Made by a program: the position numbers and the translations under genes. The notes under the pieces were generated by a model. It had not been told where the DNA came from and searched no databases. It saw only the letters and a list, made by a program, of their open reading frames with translations. From positions 496,001-560,000 of the forward strand of contig JAQOTA010000050.1 in NCBI GenBank assembly GCA_029532415.1: a stretch of 64,000 nt of DNA, written 5' to 3'. Shown here in pieces: positions 21,946 to 33,894 of the stretch. The DNA comes from Marasmius tenuissimus. Lineage: Eukaryota > Basidiomycota > Agaricomycetes > Agaricales > Marasmiaceae. The first letter of the stretch is position 1. Every line of letters begins with the position of its first letter.

Positions 21946-24900
21946 TTAGTGGAAGGTTAAACCTAAAGCTTGTCTAAACTTTTCAAACTTGGGTCGTGCA
22001 AGATTCTTTGTAAGAAGATCTGCAGGTTTATCCGCTGTCGGAGCATAAAAGATTTTAACCTTTTGATCCGTGACTGTGCCCCTGATGAAATGATAACGAA
22101 CATCACTATGTTTCGTTCACTTCTCAGAGACTTCATTACTACTGAGAAATATTGTGCCTTGGTTATCACTAACACAAGGTATAGATTTTACTGGGTAACC
22201 AAGTTCATTAAGCAATGATTTCATCCATGAAATCTGACGTGTACAATCAGATAAAGCCATATATTCAGCTTCAGTGGATGATAATGCAACCGTCTGTCAA
22301 GAACAAGGCCAGTGACTAGGAAAGCCCCTCAGGCCACCAACAGGGTCAAGAGTGCAAAGGAGAGAAGATAGAATTGAGTAGGGCAAGTGTAAGATAGTAC
22401 ATGCTGGATACAGGCACTATAAGACAAAGTTGTCAGACTGGGGAACTATCTAGAAGTGTCCATGATTATATATGACAGAACCAAGCTGTAGAGATATCAT
22501 GGGAACGAAGATAAAAGAGGAAAAATAAAAGAACAAGTGATAAGAATCAAGGGATACATGTGGAAACATTGTCATGATGGAAACCATATGGTATGCTGGG
22601 AAAATATCTGGAAGCAATATGGAACACCAGGTAGTACCAGGTAATGATATGGAGGCCAGAATGCAATGGTGAGAACATGTAACCATGGGAAATAAAGAGA
22701 AAAACATGGGGAAAAAGTACCCGGGGACCAAGGGAAGGGAAAACAATAGGTGGATTCGTAACACCGTCTTTTGTTTCTGAGAAACCCATGAGACTGGTGC
22801 GTCAGCAAGCTTGACAAGATATCCTGTCTGCAATGTTCAGTCATCCATATCAGTTGCCCAATCAGAATCAGCAAAAGTGATAAGCCCTTGATCTGATTTG
22901 CCATTGTAAACAAGTTCATACAACTTTGTATTGTTCAGATACTTGACAATGTGCAATGCCTTCTGCAGGTGTTCCTTCGTAGGATTTGCACCATACTGAG
23001 ACATTTTAATTACAGCAAAAGATATGTCTGGTTGTGTTCCCAACGCCAGATAAAGTAATGAACTGATAACAGACTGGAATTGTTGTCTGATCTGAGTATC
23101 AACCAGACCATTGTATTTGGCCGGGTTGTAACCACTAGGTAATGGCACATATGCCGTCCTGGCATTCAGAAGTCCGAATTTGCGAATGACCTTTCCCAGG
23201 TAGTCCCATTGATCAAGTATGATCTGGCGATTCTTCCGGTCACAAACAATTCACATCCTCAGGAATTCTTCAGGCTTGCCAAGGTCTCGACATTCCCAGA
23301 TCTTCATGAATTTGCCTTTCAATTGTTTGATTTGGGCGTGATCATTTCCCATAAATAAAGCATCATCAACATAGACAATAGCAATTACAACTTTGCCATT
23401 TGTTGAAGACATATACGCCAGCATCGGATAGGCATCTTTTGAATCCCAATTGTTTCATGGATTCAGTACACTGTTGCCACCAAGCTTGAGAGGCCTGTTT
23501 TAATCCATAAAATGCTTTGCGTAACCTCCAAACCTTGCTGGAGTCTGTAACAAAGCCTTCGGGTTGTTCCATGTATATCTCCTCATCTAAAGCACCATAA
23601 AGGAACACCATCTTGACATCCAATGCTGAGATATCCCAATCTTCAAGTGCTGCTAGTACTAGTAAAAATTGTACAGTTTCGTAGTGTACAACTGGAGAGA
23701 ACAACTCGTTATAATCTATCCCTCCTTTTTGCAAATATCCTTTCACAACAACTCTGGCTTTTAGTCTGCCATTCAATTTGACATTGAATACCCAACGTGA
23801 TTTTATTGCCTTACAGTCTTTTGGCAATGTTACAACGTCATAGACATGTCTGTCATTGAGCGATTGTAATTCCAGTTTGCAGGCTGCTTCCCATTTCGGA
23901 ATTTCATCCTTCGGGCGTGTCTGGATCTTTTTATAAGTCCATTCATGAACGTCATCTAAGTTACTCTCTGGCAACTCTGCGGCACATGAAAGCAGATAGT
24001 TGGTGTAATTTACTCCCCCTTCCTGAGCTAGATCTTGCATCAATTCATCCATGTCCATCTCAACATCTGGCTCAGGAACCTGAACTGGTATGGTTTCAGG
24101 CTCATTTGTCGGATTAATCTGATGTTGCCAGTTAGAATCAGAATCAATGTCTCGTTCTATTTCTACAGGAGGTCTGTTTCCATAGACATTATTAGGTCTA
24201 TTAGGAACAGTGCACGTTCGCACGGGATTCCTTCGAACTTGTGGTCAAGGTGGTGGGAATACCGTCTGTGGATCATTCCTAGGTAATTCCCTCCATTCTC
24301 GTTGGTGTTCACGATTAAATCCAAAAGGATTATTTCGTGGAGCATTTGAAGGACCTGCTGTACTGGGATCAGGACCATAATGATTAGGTTGAATAGTGGG
24401 ACCTTTTGGTGATCCAAAACCGTCATTATGGGGTTGATGAGTGTGCGTCTCATCATCCAGATCCTGATGTTCAGGAGGACCTCCCCCTTGATCATGACCG
24501 TCGTCAGAATCAGAAGGTGGAGGTATATTTGGAAGATCAAATAGATTGTCATCATTATGATCTGCATGACCGTCATAAGGGTATAAGTTAAAGGGTATAG
24601 ATTGGACAGGTTTGTCAGATTGATCTAACTCTAATGATCCAGGTAGCTCCTTTTGACATTTAGGGAACCAGTTTTCATTGAAAACTGCTTGTGGTGTCAC
24701 ATAAACTTTATTATTTCCGGGTTGAAAGAATCTATAAGCCTTTGATCCGTCATCATAGCCAATGAAGATCATTGCTTCCGAATGTGGAGCAAGCTTATTC
24801 TTCCGATATGGAGTATCAGCAGGAAGATACACGTAAGCGCCACAGCTGAATGTTCAAAAATACGAAACATCAGGCTTCTTTCCCTGATAAAGTTCCACTG

Positions 24901-27900
24901 GAGTTTTCCAGTTTCTTGAGCGAATAGGAGTTCAATTATAGGTATGAAGGGCTGTTAGGAGTGCAAACTCCCACCAATTTTCAGGAGCACAAGCCTGAAA
25001 ACGCATTGCTTCAGATTTTTCTCGCAATGTGCAATTAAATCGTTCAGCGCGCCCATTCTGTTGATGAATATGGGGAGCCCCTTTATTCGTCATCAGACCC
25101 AATTCCTTGTAATATTCACGTTGTGCATTTGAAAAGAATTCTCCCCCTTGATCAAAATGCACGTGCTTGACCTTTTTATCAGCCTGACGCTCAACAAGAG
25201 CAATCCACGCACGTAATTTTTGATCAGTATCAGATTTATTTCGAATAGGATAAACCCATCCGTAAGATGAAGCATCATCAAACAGCGTTAAAGCATATTC
25301 GTTCTGATAATATGATGCCTTGGGGTATTCTATCAAATCTCCGTGAACGAGTTCGAGAATCTCCTTAGCTTGTTTGGAAGAAGGAGGATACAATTTAGAT
25401 ACCATTTTGCCTTGGGCACAGCCTCGACATATGGATGTATCGTCCTTCGGAATAGCCAATTTCTCTGGAAAACCTTTTACGTGTTCCACTACGTTCCTTA
25501 AAACTCTGGTATCAATGTGTCCCATTTGTCTATGCCAAACTTTGGAAGTTTCTACAAAGAAAGACTTGACAGATGCGAAGAAAAACGTTCCCATAAGTGT
25601 CTTTGTGTTCAACCATTGTAGGTTATCTCCTTTGAAGCTAGGATAAAAGCTCATAAGGAGTGACCCATCTTCCTTATTTTGAATTGAAGTCTCTTGACCG
25701 CTTCCAATTGTCTGATAACCCAGACTTTGGAATTTGCCGTCAGAGATTAAACAATGAGGGCTATGTGGATTATACAACACTGGATAGAGTTCTGTATCTT
25801 GCGATACACCTGCACTATTGGTATGTCTGATATTGACAGTACCATATCCCTTCAGCTGAATCTTAGCTGCATTGCCAGCAGAGGTTGATAAGTCCATTGG
25901 TATAGCAAACTCATGATAGTCTATGAAATCTGTCATAAACGGAGTCATATGTCCTGAAGCGCCACTATCAAGTAGCCAAGCTTCTTGAGGATTTATTGTA
26001 TGATCACTCGTGATAGCAGAAAACGATTTGAATTGCATAGATTTGAATACAAGTACATTATTACATTTGTCGGATTTATCGTCCTTCAAAATGTTATTGT
26101 TCTGTATCGAAATCTTATCAGCGAGTGTCAGACTATCAGAGTTAAATACTTGCCAATGGGACCTATCATTACTCTTGTGCCAGTGCTCGTCAATATTGTT
26201 CATCTCTTGCCAGGTTGCAGGTTCAGGTGGAGGAGGAGATGGCAGTTCAGGGGTTGATGTGCGATGTTCCTCAGCAGGAGTATTCTGACCAGTACTTTCC
26301 ATGGTATCAGCAATGAGATTTCTGTATCGTCAGATAATTAGATCCAACATATCATTGATGTGTCTACCACGGACAAGTTGGTATTCTGCAAGTTTAAATG
26401 CAGATTCAGATTCTCCTTGGATTCATTGAATTACTTGAATCCTTCTCCTGATTAAGTCAACATCATGCACTACATCTGGACTATTAGTCACAGCAGTGCT
26501 CAGCTGCACCTCTTCCATGCACCTTTCCAAGACTGAGATCGTAAGAAGATCAGTGAGCCTATTATCTGCAGCTTCCTGGGCTCTTTTGATTGCTTCAGTA
26601 ATGCGAGGCTCCCTTGCTGCTGTAACCCATGGGTCAACTTCATATGCTGGTGAAGTTGGTCCTTCTCCAGGATAATCTGGGAGTTCAGACACCATGTCAA
26701 TCGGGCTGCGGTTATCAACAACTTCACTTGTTGAAGCAATTTGTTGTGGTTGATCAGTTGCTCTTGGAGGAGCTTGATCAATTGAGCATTGCTGTACTGG
26801 TGATCGAAAGGTAAAATCGACAGAGGGTAACCTAGCCAGAGTTGATGCAGGTTGCATAGAGAAGTATTGCGTCGGCGGAGGAATTGGTACTGGGTCTTGC
26901 ACAAGATCTTCTGTAAGTCTAGCAAAAGGTCTCATGAATTGTTCCAGTTCGTATTCCGGATTCATTCATGTGGGAAGCTTTTGCTCAAAGACTTTTGGGA
27001 ATGGTTTCTCATTCATCCAATTGTACAAGTAGGTTGTTGAGTTTTGAAGTTCACTAAATTTGATTTTAGGAACAAATCTGATGAAAATGTGTTGATTCTC
27101 AGGCTCAAAGTGATTTGTATGGATGTTGATCATCCTAAGACCTTGAATACGTTGGATGGATGTGCCTAGACCTCGTAACCATTTTCCTTCTATGCCTAAT
27201 AGCACCATTAATTGCCAGAAAATGGGATTAAGGACCTGGATGGGAATTCCGTTGAACTCATCGTTTTTATCAACATTGAAGACATGATAGACATTCTTGT
27301 CTTCAGGTTTTCTGTGTAAGATCCAGTCTTTCCAAACGACCTTATTTATGTTGATAATAACTTGAGAGATATGATCAATGTCCCATTTCCAGTATCCTGA
27401 TGGTGTAAACGCATATACTGCCTTTATCTGTTCATGACTGCCGGTTTGCCATACAGCTTGTCTAGGAGTCATGTTATAACATGTGCTTTGGTCAATTGGA
27501 TAGCAGAACATAGCAAGCTTGGTGCGAACCAAGATGTAAATGTTCTTATGTCTGTAATGACCGAATCTTCTCCAGACTTTGCTAATGATAAGATCCATAT
27601 GAGTCTCTTTGAATCCTGATGGCAGATAAGCTCCAGATTTCCTAGTTATCATGCTAGGATGATGGAGGTTTTTGTTTGCAAACTGAGTAGGATAATCATT
27701 GGGTCTAACCGTGATTGTATATAACCTATCAGTGCTGACATGCCATTCTTTGTATTCGTTCAGGAAATGAAAGAGTTCTTTCTTGTCATATTTGACAAAG
27801 ACATAATCATTTGGATTGAATGTATGAGCATATTGGACATCGCTCACAGATGCGTACGGGGGAGCGAAAGGAGGAGAAGGTGGTCTCTGGTTTGCCCGAT

Positions 27901-29962
27901 GTTCACCAAATTCGGGATCATATGTCTCATGTGGCCAATAATGGCATGGTGTATGAGACACAACAGAGTTAGGACAAGACACAGGTGTGTCTCGATTATA
28001 GATCCAGTCGTATTCCTGATGTTTATTGGATGGTCGATCCTCAAATGAATCTTCGGATGCAGCTTCTGCTTCCGAGTCAGATGCCATCTGCTGAATAGGT
28101 AGCTCCTGAATCTGAGATTCATGAACTTGTCCTTGAGATCTTCACACAAGATGAGGTAATTCTCCACTACTAGGTACTCCATCGTCCAGACTACTGAGTT
28201 CAGAGACATCAGGATGGTATTCTTCCTGTCGAGGATTAGGAAGAGTGAGAGGATTGACTTCGTCCTCATCATCACTACCAGCAGCTTCTGCTGCACGTCC
28301 TGCAGCTTCAAAGTGTTCTAGATCTGATCCTTCAAGGTTATCAAGATCACTGTAGGAGTCATCATCTTGCTCCATGCGTGCATTAGGCTGCAAGGGATAT
28401 TGCTCCTCAGGGGTAAGCTCATTTCAACGAATATGTTCCTCAATATTCTGAGCGGTAATCAATACCATCCCAGAAGAGAATGCTTGATTATAAGCAATCC
28501 TATCTTGTCGAGCTTGTTCCCTTCTTTGAACTCTTTGACTCCTAGTTGACATACACATTGCCTGCTGAAAGTTTAGATGTGGATATTGCTCAAAAGCTTC
28601 TGCCAAAGTTTGTGGTTCTTCGACTTCTGCTTCTTGTTGCAAATCAAGTAACTGACGTGGTACTTGATTATCCAGATATTCAATCGACAAATGCTCATCA
28701 ACTGGAACTCGGTATGTTACTGTTTCGCTTGCTAGCTCTGTGCATATAGAATCATTAACTGCATTCAACGCAATCTGATCCTGTATGGACATGTGAATGC
28801 TCTGGGGTTGAGAGAATTCTGCTTCTAAAACAGAACATTGCTGAGCATCTAGAGCGGCAACATGCGATTTTTGCCCCCCTTGCTTAGGCTTGTTCTGCTT
28901 TTTGCCCTTTCCCTTGCCTTTGCCTTTCTTGTTGTTCTTCTTCTTCGAGGTACCCTGCTGGTTTTGGTTATTCTGGTTCTGGTTCTGTTGGTTGTTCTGA
29001 TTAGAACGATTGCCCCCATTGGGCTTACCACCAGACTTGTTACCAGATGATCCAGATTGACCAGACCAGTTAGGCGCAGACTTAAATTTAGGGACACCAG
29101 AAATCTTGGCGTTATAGGCAGGAGTATATACCTCTGGTCCAGAATGTCCACCAGTCCTAGCATTCCATGTGTTGGTAATAATTGATATGATTTCAGAAAG
29201 CTTCAAATCTTCCTTCTTGAGTCAAATCACATATTCTTTGAGATTCGCCCATGATTTCGGAAGTTTTGCTATGATCATCAACACAAACAGCACTTCTGGT
29301 ATTTCAACATCCTGTGCCTTAAGTTTATGTCGCTGGGTAGCCATATAATTGATACCAGCAACTGGGCTCTGATTCAATGGGAAAACCACTGAATGGAGGT
29401 TGGTATACATATTGAGAAGTTCAGCCATGTTTTTGGAACCATAGTTTGCTTTAATATTCAAAATACAATCAATTACAGAATCTGGATCAAGAATATTGTC
29501 ATGGATAGGGTATGTGCGCATTTGGAGTGCTCCAAAGCATTTCTTGTTTCGGTCCTGCCAAGTTTTGTATTCATTCTTGACAGTTTCTGTGGTGTCAGAT
29601 GCAGGGGTGTCAGGCTTTGATTCAATAAGAACCTTAGCATTTCCCTGGGTGCGATAATATGCTTTGAGCACGCGGATAAACTCCTTCCAATTGGATCCAC
29701 CCTGAGCCAACATCGGAACACTATTGAGAGCTCCCTGACCTGCGGGAAGTGTGGCTTCAGCTGCCTGTGCGTAAAGAGGCTGCTGGGGATTGTTATAAAC
29801 CCTTTGAGAGTAAGGATTATACATTCGAAGGGGCTGGTTGGAGGGAGCCCTAACATTGAACGTTTCTCCTTCAGCCTGAGGGACTCAATAGTTTTCACCA
29901 TTGGGTTGTCTGGCAATGACAATCTTGGGTTCATTGGTATGTTCTTGTGAATTGTGAGACAT
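21946..29962 (-). pseudogene. Copia-2 Gag-Pol polyprotein, 13 in-frame TGA stops
   Basis: Starts at ATG 29962 (MSHNSQEHTNE) and ends at TAA 21946-21948. Order: Gag (YRTQGNAK near 29650) with a Gln/Asn run then a Lys/Gly run and no CCHC knuckle; about 760 extra codons (28700-26000) of unrecognised sequence; protease WLLDSGASGHM (25975); integrase with HGDL, DQGGE and GRAERF; RT with YVDD near 23370; RNase H with DSDW, TEAEYMAL and DNQG. In-frame TGAs lie at 29885, 29222, 28424, 28142, 26966, 26423, 26330, 24932, 24854, 24245, 23251, 22837 and 22117 (lowest coordinate of each). An extra base near 23395 shifts the frame between GVYVF and TNGKVV, and an insertion occupies 22296-22769. It cannot be translated. 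Length without the insertion is about 2514 codons against 1734 in Copia-1. Confidence 0.9.
22296..22769. other. 474-bp insertion in Copia-2 RNase H
   Basis: The RNase H frame runs up to QKQKTV and resumes at VALSSTEAEYMAL. Between them are 474 bp with no retrotransposon homology, bounded by a 7-bp direct repeat ACCGTCT (22289-22295 and 22763-22769). The ends are weakly inverted (GTCAAGAAC against GTTACGAAT). The coding strand of the insert is pyrimidine-rich and includes stops. A non-autonomous DNA transposon is the most likely origin. The length is a multiple of three, but an intron reading leaves an extra ACG codon and is less convincing. Confidence 0.6.
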
Positions 29963-30895
29963 ATTTGGTTTCTGCCGAAAATCCCGTGAGCATTCTATTT
30001 TCTGTATTAAAAGAATAAATGGTCGGGAGATTCAACAGTGCTGCTACCAGGTAGGTCATCACAACAGAACATGCAGGGGAGTTAATCTGGTTACATAGTC
30101 CCAGCCAATTTGCAATGGTCTTATGGCATAACCTCCAGTGTGTATATGTCTGGTGATTCCTTCATGCTATCTGGTCTCAATCCCAGACTAGCAAACGTCT
30201 TCCATATGCCTGAAGAATATTATTATTAGAGTTCTGGATCTTTCCGTGGAGTACATTCTGCTTCCTCCACGCCATAAGCGTAAGGTCAACAGAAATAACC
30301 AACGGAGATACTAGAGTCTAACAATAATTTGAATCGGAGGTCATATGGGTAAGGAGTCCCTGTACATACTAAAGTGGCCGTTTTTGATATGTATAACTAT
30401 ATCATAAGAAATCCCAGTTGTAACAGTCATTTGACCGCGGCATTTTTCAGCCTTTGGACATCATGGCAAACTGGTTTAGAAGCACAGTTCCATGGACATC
30501 CCAAAAGGTGCCTCTTCAGCTGAAGCTGTACAGCCGAGGACCACCCCCAACAGTTGGATTTCCGGCAGCATCATGCCATGACAATATATGGTCAAGGCAC
30601 GATCTGGGTTATCACTTTGAGACAATCTAGGAATCAGCCTAGTAGGGTCTCACTGCGAATAGAAAGTGAATCCCAGCCATTAGTATGTACATGTGTTCAT
30701 ACAACATGCATGAGGTACAGGGACATGGAGGGAATGTAGAAAGTGTCGAAGGGGTACCCTACTACACCACCAGACATAGCCTGCTCATCGCTAGAGACTT
30801 CACTAACCCAAGTGGTTAGGACATCCGCTAGGACGGCGGTGACACCAGAAAGTTATCCAACTACTCCGATCATAACATCGACCTGCCGCCTGTTG

Positions 30896-30909
30896 CGGGG
30901 CCCATAACC
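30896..30909 (-). other. Copia-2 primer binding site (half tRNA-iMet type)
   Basis: CGGGGCCCATAACC on the plus strand directly before the LTR, identical over 14 bases to the Copia-1 site at 8873-8886. It matches the initiator tRNA-Met anticodon stem-loop, although the two elements otherwise have unrelated LTRs and leaders. The leader (29963-30895) shows no other feature. Confidence 0.8.
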
Positions 30910-31416
30910 TGATGAGCCAGCATAGTCAAACTGCACAGTGGGTTATAACGTCCTAAACCTCACCTTGGGTTAGATAGCTTGTAGAGCTAGTAGTTAGAGT
31001 GCTTTGAGATGCTTGAGAGGTGATAATCAAGTAGATTGTCTTCAGGCTTAAGGCCTTGGAATACCAGCTTTTATACACAAGTTTCAGTACATGTAAGAGT
31101 CATCACCATTGTATGAAACTACTACTAGAAGTAGGTATTTAGCCGTATAGTCATAATACTAATGAGTGTGTCTGCAGTCCTATTGGCCTGCTTAGCTACT
31201 AAAGTCTGTTGTGCCTTGCACTAAGGACTATGAGCATCATACCTGATGCAACTACATAAGTAGCAGGTATCTACAGTGTCATTTGTGAAGCAATAGCTAT
31301 GTAGATACTTCTTGCATGAGAACGCAAGTGTTCATAGAGGTGTAGCTCTATAAATAGTGTGTGACGCGTAAACAACACGTCAACAACATATCACATGATA
31401 TCCATCATGTTTAACA
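30910..31416 (-). repeat. Copia-2 LTR (5' LTR of the element)
   Basis: 507 bp, TGATGAG...TTTAACA. It pairs with 21404-21910. Its right end lies directly against the truncated laccase exon (31417). Confidence 0.93.
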
Positions 31417-33894
31417 CATCAAAGGAGTGCTAAACCACAATGTCAGGAGTGATTGAGGGAGCAAAAGAAGAACGGAGATCTTACACCGTGCAAGTGGTAA
31501 GGGTGCTGTAACAAGCGAGTTAGTTATAGGGTGGAGAATGTTATGGAGCTGGACTCACGGGTGGAACAAGACTACCATCCTCAGTGGGGAAGGAAAGCTG
31601 AATAGTCTTGTTCAAAGGCAGCTCGTACACTGAGCCAAGAGGCAGAAGTTTGCTAAGGTCGGTAACACCGCTCATGATTCGGAGCATGACTGGAATGTCC
31701 GGGAAGGTCATGGATTTGCCGTTAATGAAGAACTTTTCGTTGGGTTGGTCCTGAAGGCAGGAAGAAGGAGTCAAATAACGGGTGAAATGCGAAGACAAGC
31801 TCTACTCACGAAGGTAAGAAGCATGTCAATGTTGACATCGGCACCGTCACGGACAGGTCGTCCAGGCTGTGGCGGAATCAGTGAGCGAGCGATTATTAAC
31901 AAACCGTCTTAGTGTTTGTTTCTTCATATGCTCGGATGTACGAAACACCTTACCTAATCAAAGTTTTGCTACGCACAGCCACATCGCTCTGGGCTCTCTC
32001 CCTGGATCCCGGTCCGCCTACCCGCCCAAACCTTGAGGCGGCTGAGCTGAGAGGAGCTAGCCGAAGGCTGAGCAACGTGCAGCCGCGCCAGCTTCTGGAT
32101 ACCAGCTACTCAGACAAAGAAGGTCTCCTTATTGCCACTGAGAATGAACATGGGCAGACGGTTTGTACCCGCCGCTTGTCGGCTCTCACCCCTCATTGAG
32201 TTCTAGAGCCAACGGATGGCACGTACAGCCCCAGGATTCTCGACAGGATGGATATCAGTTTCCTTGAAAAGCTTAGGGTTCGCCTTTTCTGATGTAGTGG
32301 GGTTCGCGTTGGGTGCTCCCTTGTAACGGAGGATGGCAGAGTTGACACCACCAGCAAAGCCAGGGGTTCCAGGGAAGTACGGGTTGGCATGGACACCTAA
32401 AAGCTACGTTCAGACGTTGCTCTTGGCTCCGGTAGTGAGAACTTACAGTAGTTTCCGACTGGCTGGTCTGCCTTGATAACAGCCGAGTAGCGTTGTCCTA
32501 GGGGATACGGGTCAAGTGTTGGAAGGTAAGGGTGCTGATCAAGGCGCACCAGCAAAGATGGTGAATTTGTCGACGTTGACGGGCTTGTGGCTAATACCGT
32601 CAGCCTCAATAATCTATTCAAACCCAGATCAAAAGTCTGTACGTCGAGAATGATCCATTTCACTATAAATACACACCGACATGCTGTGACCGTCGATAGA
32701 GAAGTCGTACCGAGGATCACAAACCATGGAAATGACACGGAACCGGTATCTGGGAGCGGAGGGGAGTGAGCGGCACGAAACCTACAGAAAAGTGAACGCA
32801 GTATGTACCGCTTGATGATAGCGAGCGTTTGTTCAGGGCCACCGGGATAGCGCCCTTTGCCGTTGATGAGTGTTGAATTGGGTGGGCTATTATTGGGGAT
32901 TACATCAGTACTTGAAAAAGGAAGGGTTGGCCATATACTTAGACCAGTCCGTGCCATGATGGGGCGAAGGAGTCTAAGTAAAATCGAGTGGTTAGCCTTA
33001 TTCAATGAAGATACTTTTCATTTCACATACGATACCTATGAAAATTCGGTTAGGGTCAGATGAGATTTTAATGACACCCGGGAAGCTAAACGTACCAGTC
33101 GGCGATGAAAATGATGGTGCTTGCTGATTAGAAGCGACGGGGATCGAAATCATTTTGGTTTTGGGTCGTCAATTCATCGAGCCAAAGCTCACCATCGTCG
33201 ATATCATACAGGCTCTTGTGAGGATCATTGGGATCATAGATGATCAAAGCGCCACGGAGACCATCACAGTATTGTCCAGCTGCAGTGGCTTGAGTGGACG
33301 TTTGAACTTGGTATCGAAAGGAGCGTACCGAAGTGACTATGGTACCAGTATGTTCCGGTTTGTCCAGCAGTGTCGACTCTGTATGCATAGGAGTTGCCGG
33401 GAACGATAGGACACTGGGTGACCGAAGATGTTCTGACAGGGAAGATGCTTGGTCAAAGACACGCGTATTGGAATCGCATTACAATTTACCCGTCGTCAAA
33501 AGGTGTCCCTTTGGCATGAAGACCGTGCCAGTGCTAGGGAGGAAGGGGCGTGAGGTTTTAATAGAAAAGTACGAGAGCAAAGTGAAAGACAACTTACAAC
33601 ACTAGTTGGGAGATCCTGTTTTGTGTCCGTCAGCTCGTTGAAGACGTTGATCTCAAGAACATTGCCCTATAATGCCATATTAGTCTTGTTTCATTTGGAG
33701 TAATCTACACAACACACACCTTGGTGGCAGTAATGATTGGGCCAGGGAACTCGCCATTTGATAGGACGGAGTCTCTCTGGTGATCATCCGGAGCGATGAC
33801 CTTTCACGATGTGAAGGTCGCCCTTGCGGTGGACGGCTGCCTGAGCAACGGAGACGGCGAGAAGCAACACTCGGAACGAGGCGGAGAAGCGCAT
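31417..33894 (-). pseudogene. laccase (multicopper oxidase), truncated and frameshifted
   Basis: Collinear exon by exon with the intact laccase at 60498-63180. Starts at ATG 33894 with a signal peptide ([20 protein letters not shown]). Copper motifs present: HWHGLHAKG (about 33510), GTYWYHSHF (about 33340), HPYHLHG then HSFDV (about 31430-31470). The C-terminal quarter with the HCH...H motif is missing because Copia-2 begins at 31416. Two other lesions: two bases are lost at 33803/33804, shifting the frame after HIVK, and the donor after HGLV reads CTAAGT instead of GT (32942). The 5-nt exon GTATC is kept at 33031-33035. The intron at 31867-32226 is 360 bp, against 58 bp at the same place in the intact gene. 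A TATA box at 33966 is still visible. Confidence 0.88.

Larger units (their letters stand above)
21404..31416 (-). mobile_element. Copia-2: full-length but decayed Ty1/copia element
   Basis: The element is 10,013 bp with two 507-bp LTRs (21404-21910, 30910-31416), a primer binding site and polypurine tract of the same type as Copia-1, and Gag-Pol on the minus strand. The flanks are CAGCA (21399-21403) and CATCA (31417-31421), a 4-of-5 match and not a perfect target duplication. The polyprotein carries 13 TGA stops, one frameshift and a 474-bp insertion. The right flank is a truncated laccase gene whose missing part is not found on the left. Confidence 0.93.

Noticed and set aside
22296..22769. 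A genuine intron in the RNase H region
   Set aside because: GT and AG can be placed, but splicing leaves a duplicated ACG codon and Copia-1 has no intron there. The 7-bp direct repeat favours an insertion.
21946..29962. TGA read as a sense codon in this organism
   Set aside because: Several intact genes here (DUF6533 copies, laccase, MARVEL, family A gene 2) end in TGA at the family-typical length, so TGA is a stop in the nuclear code.
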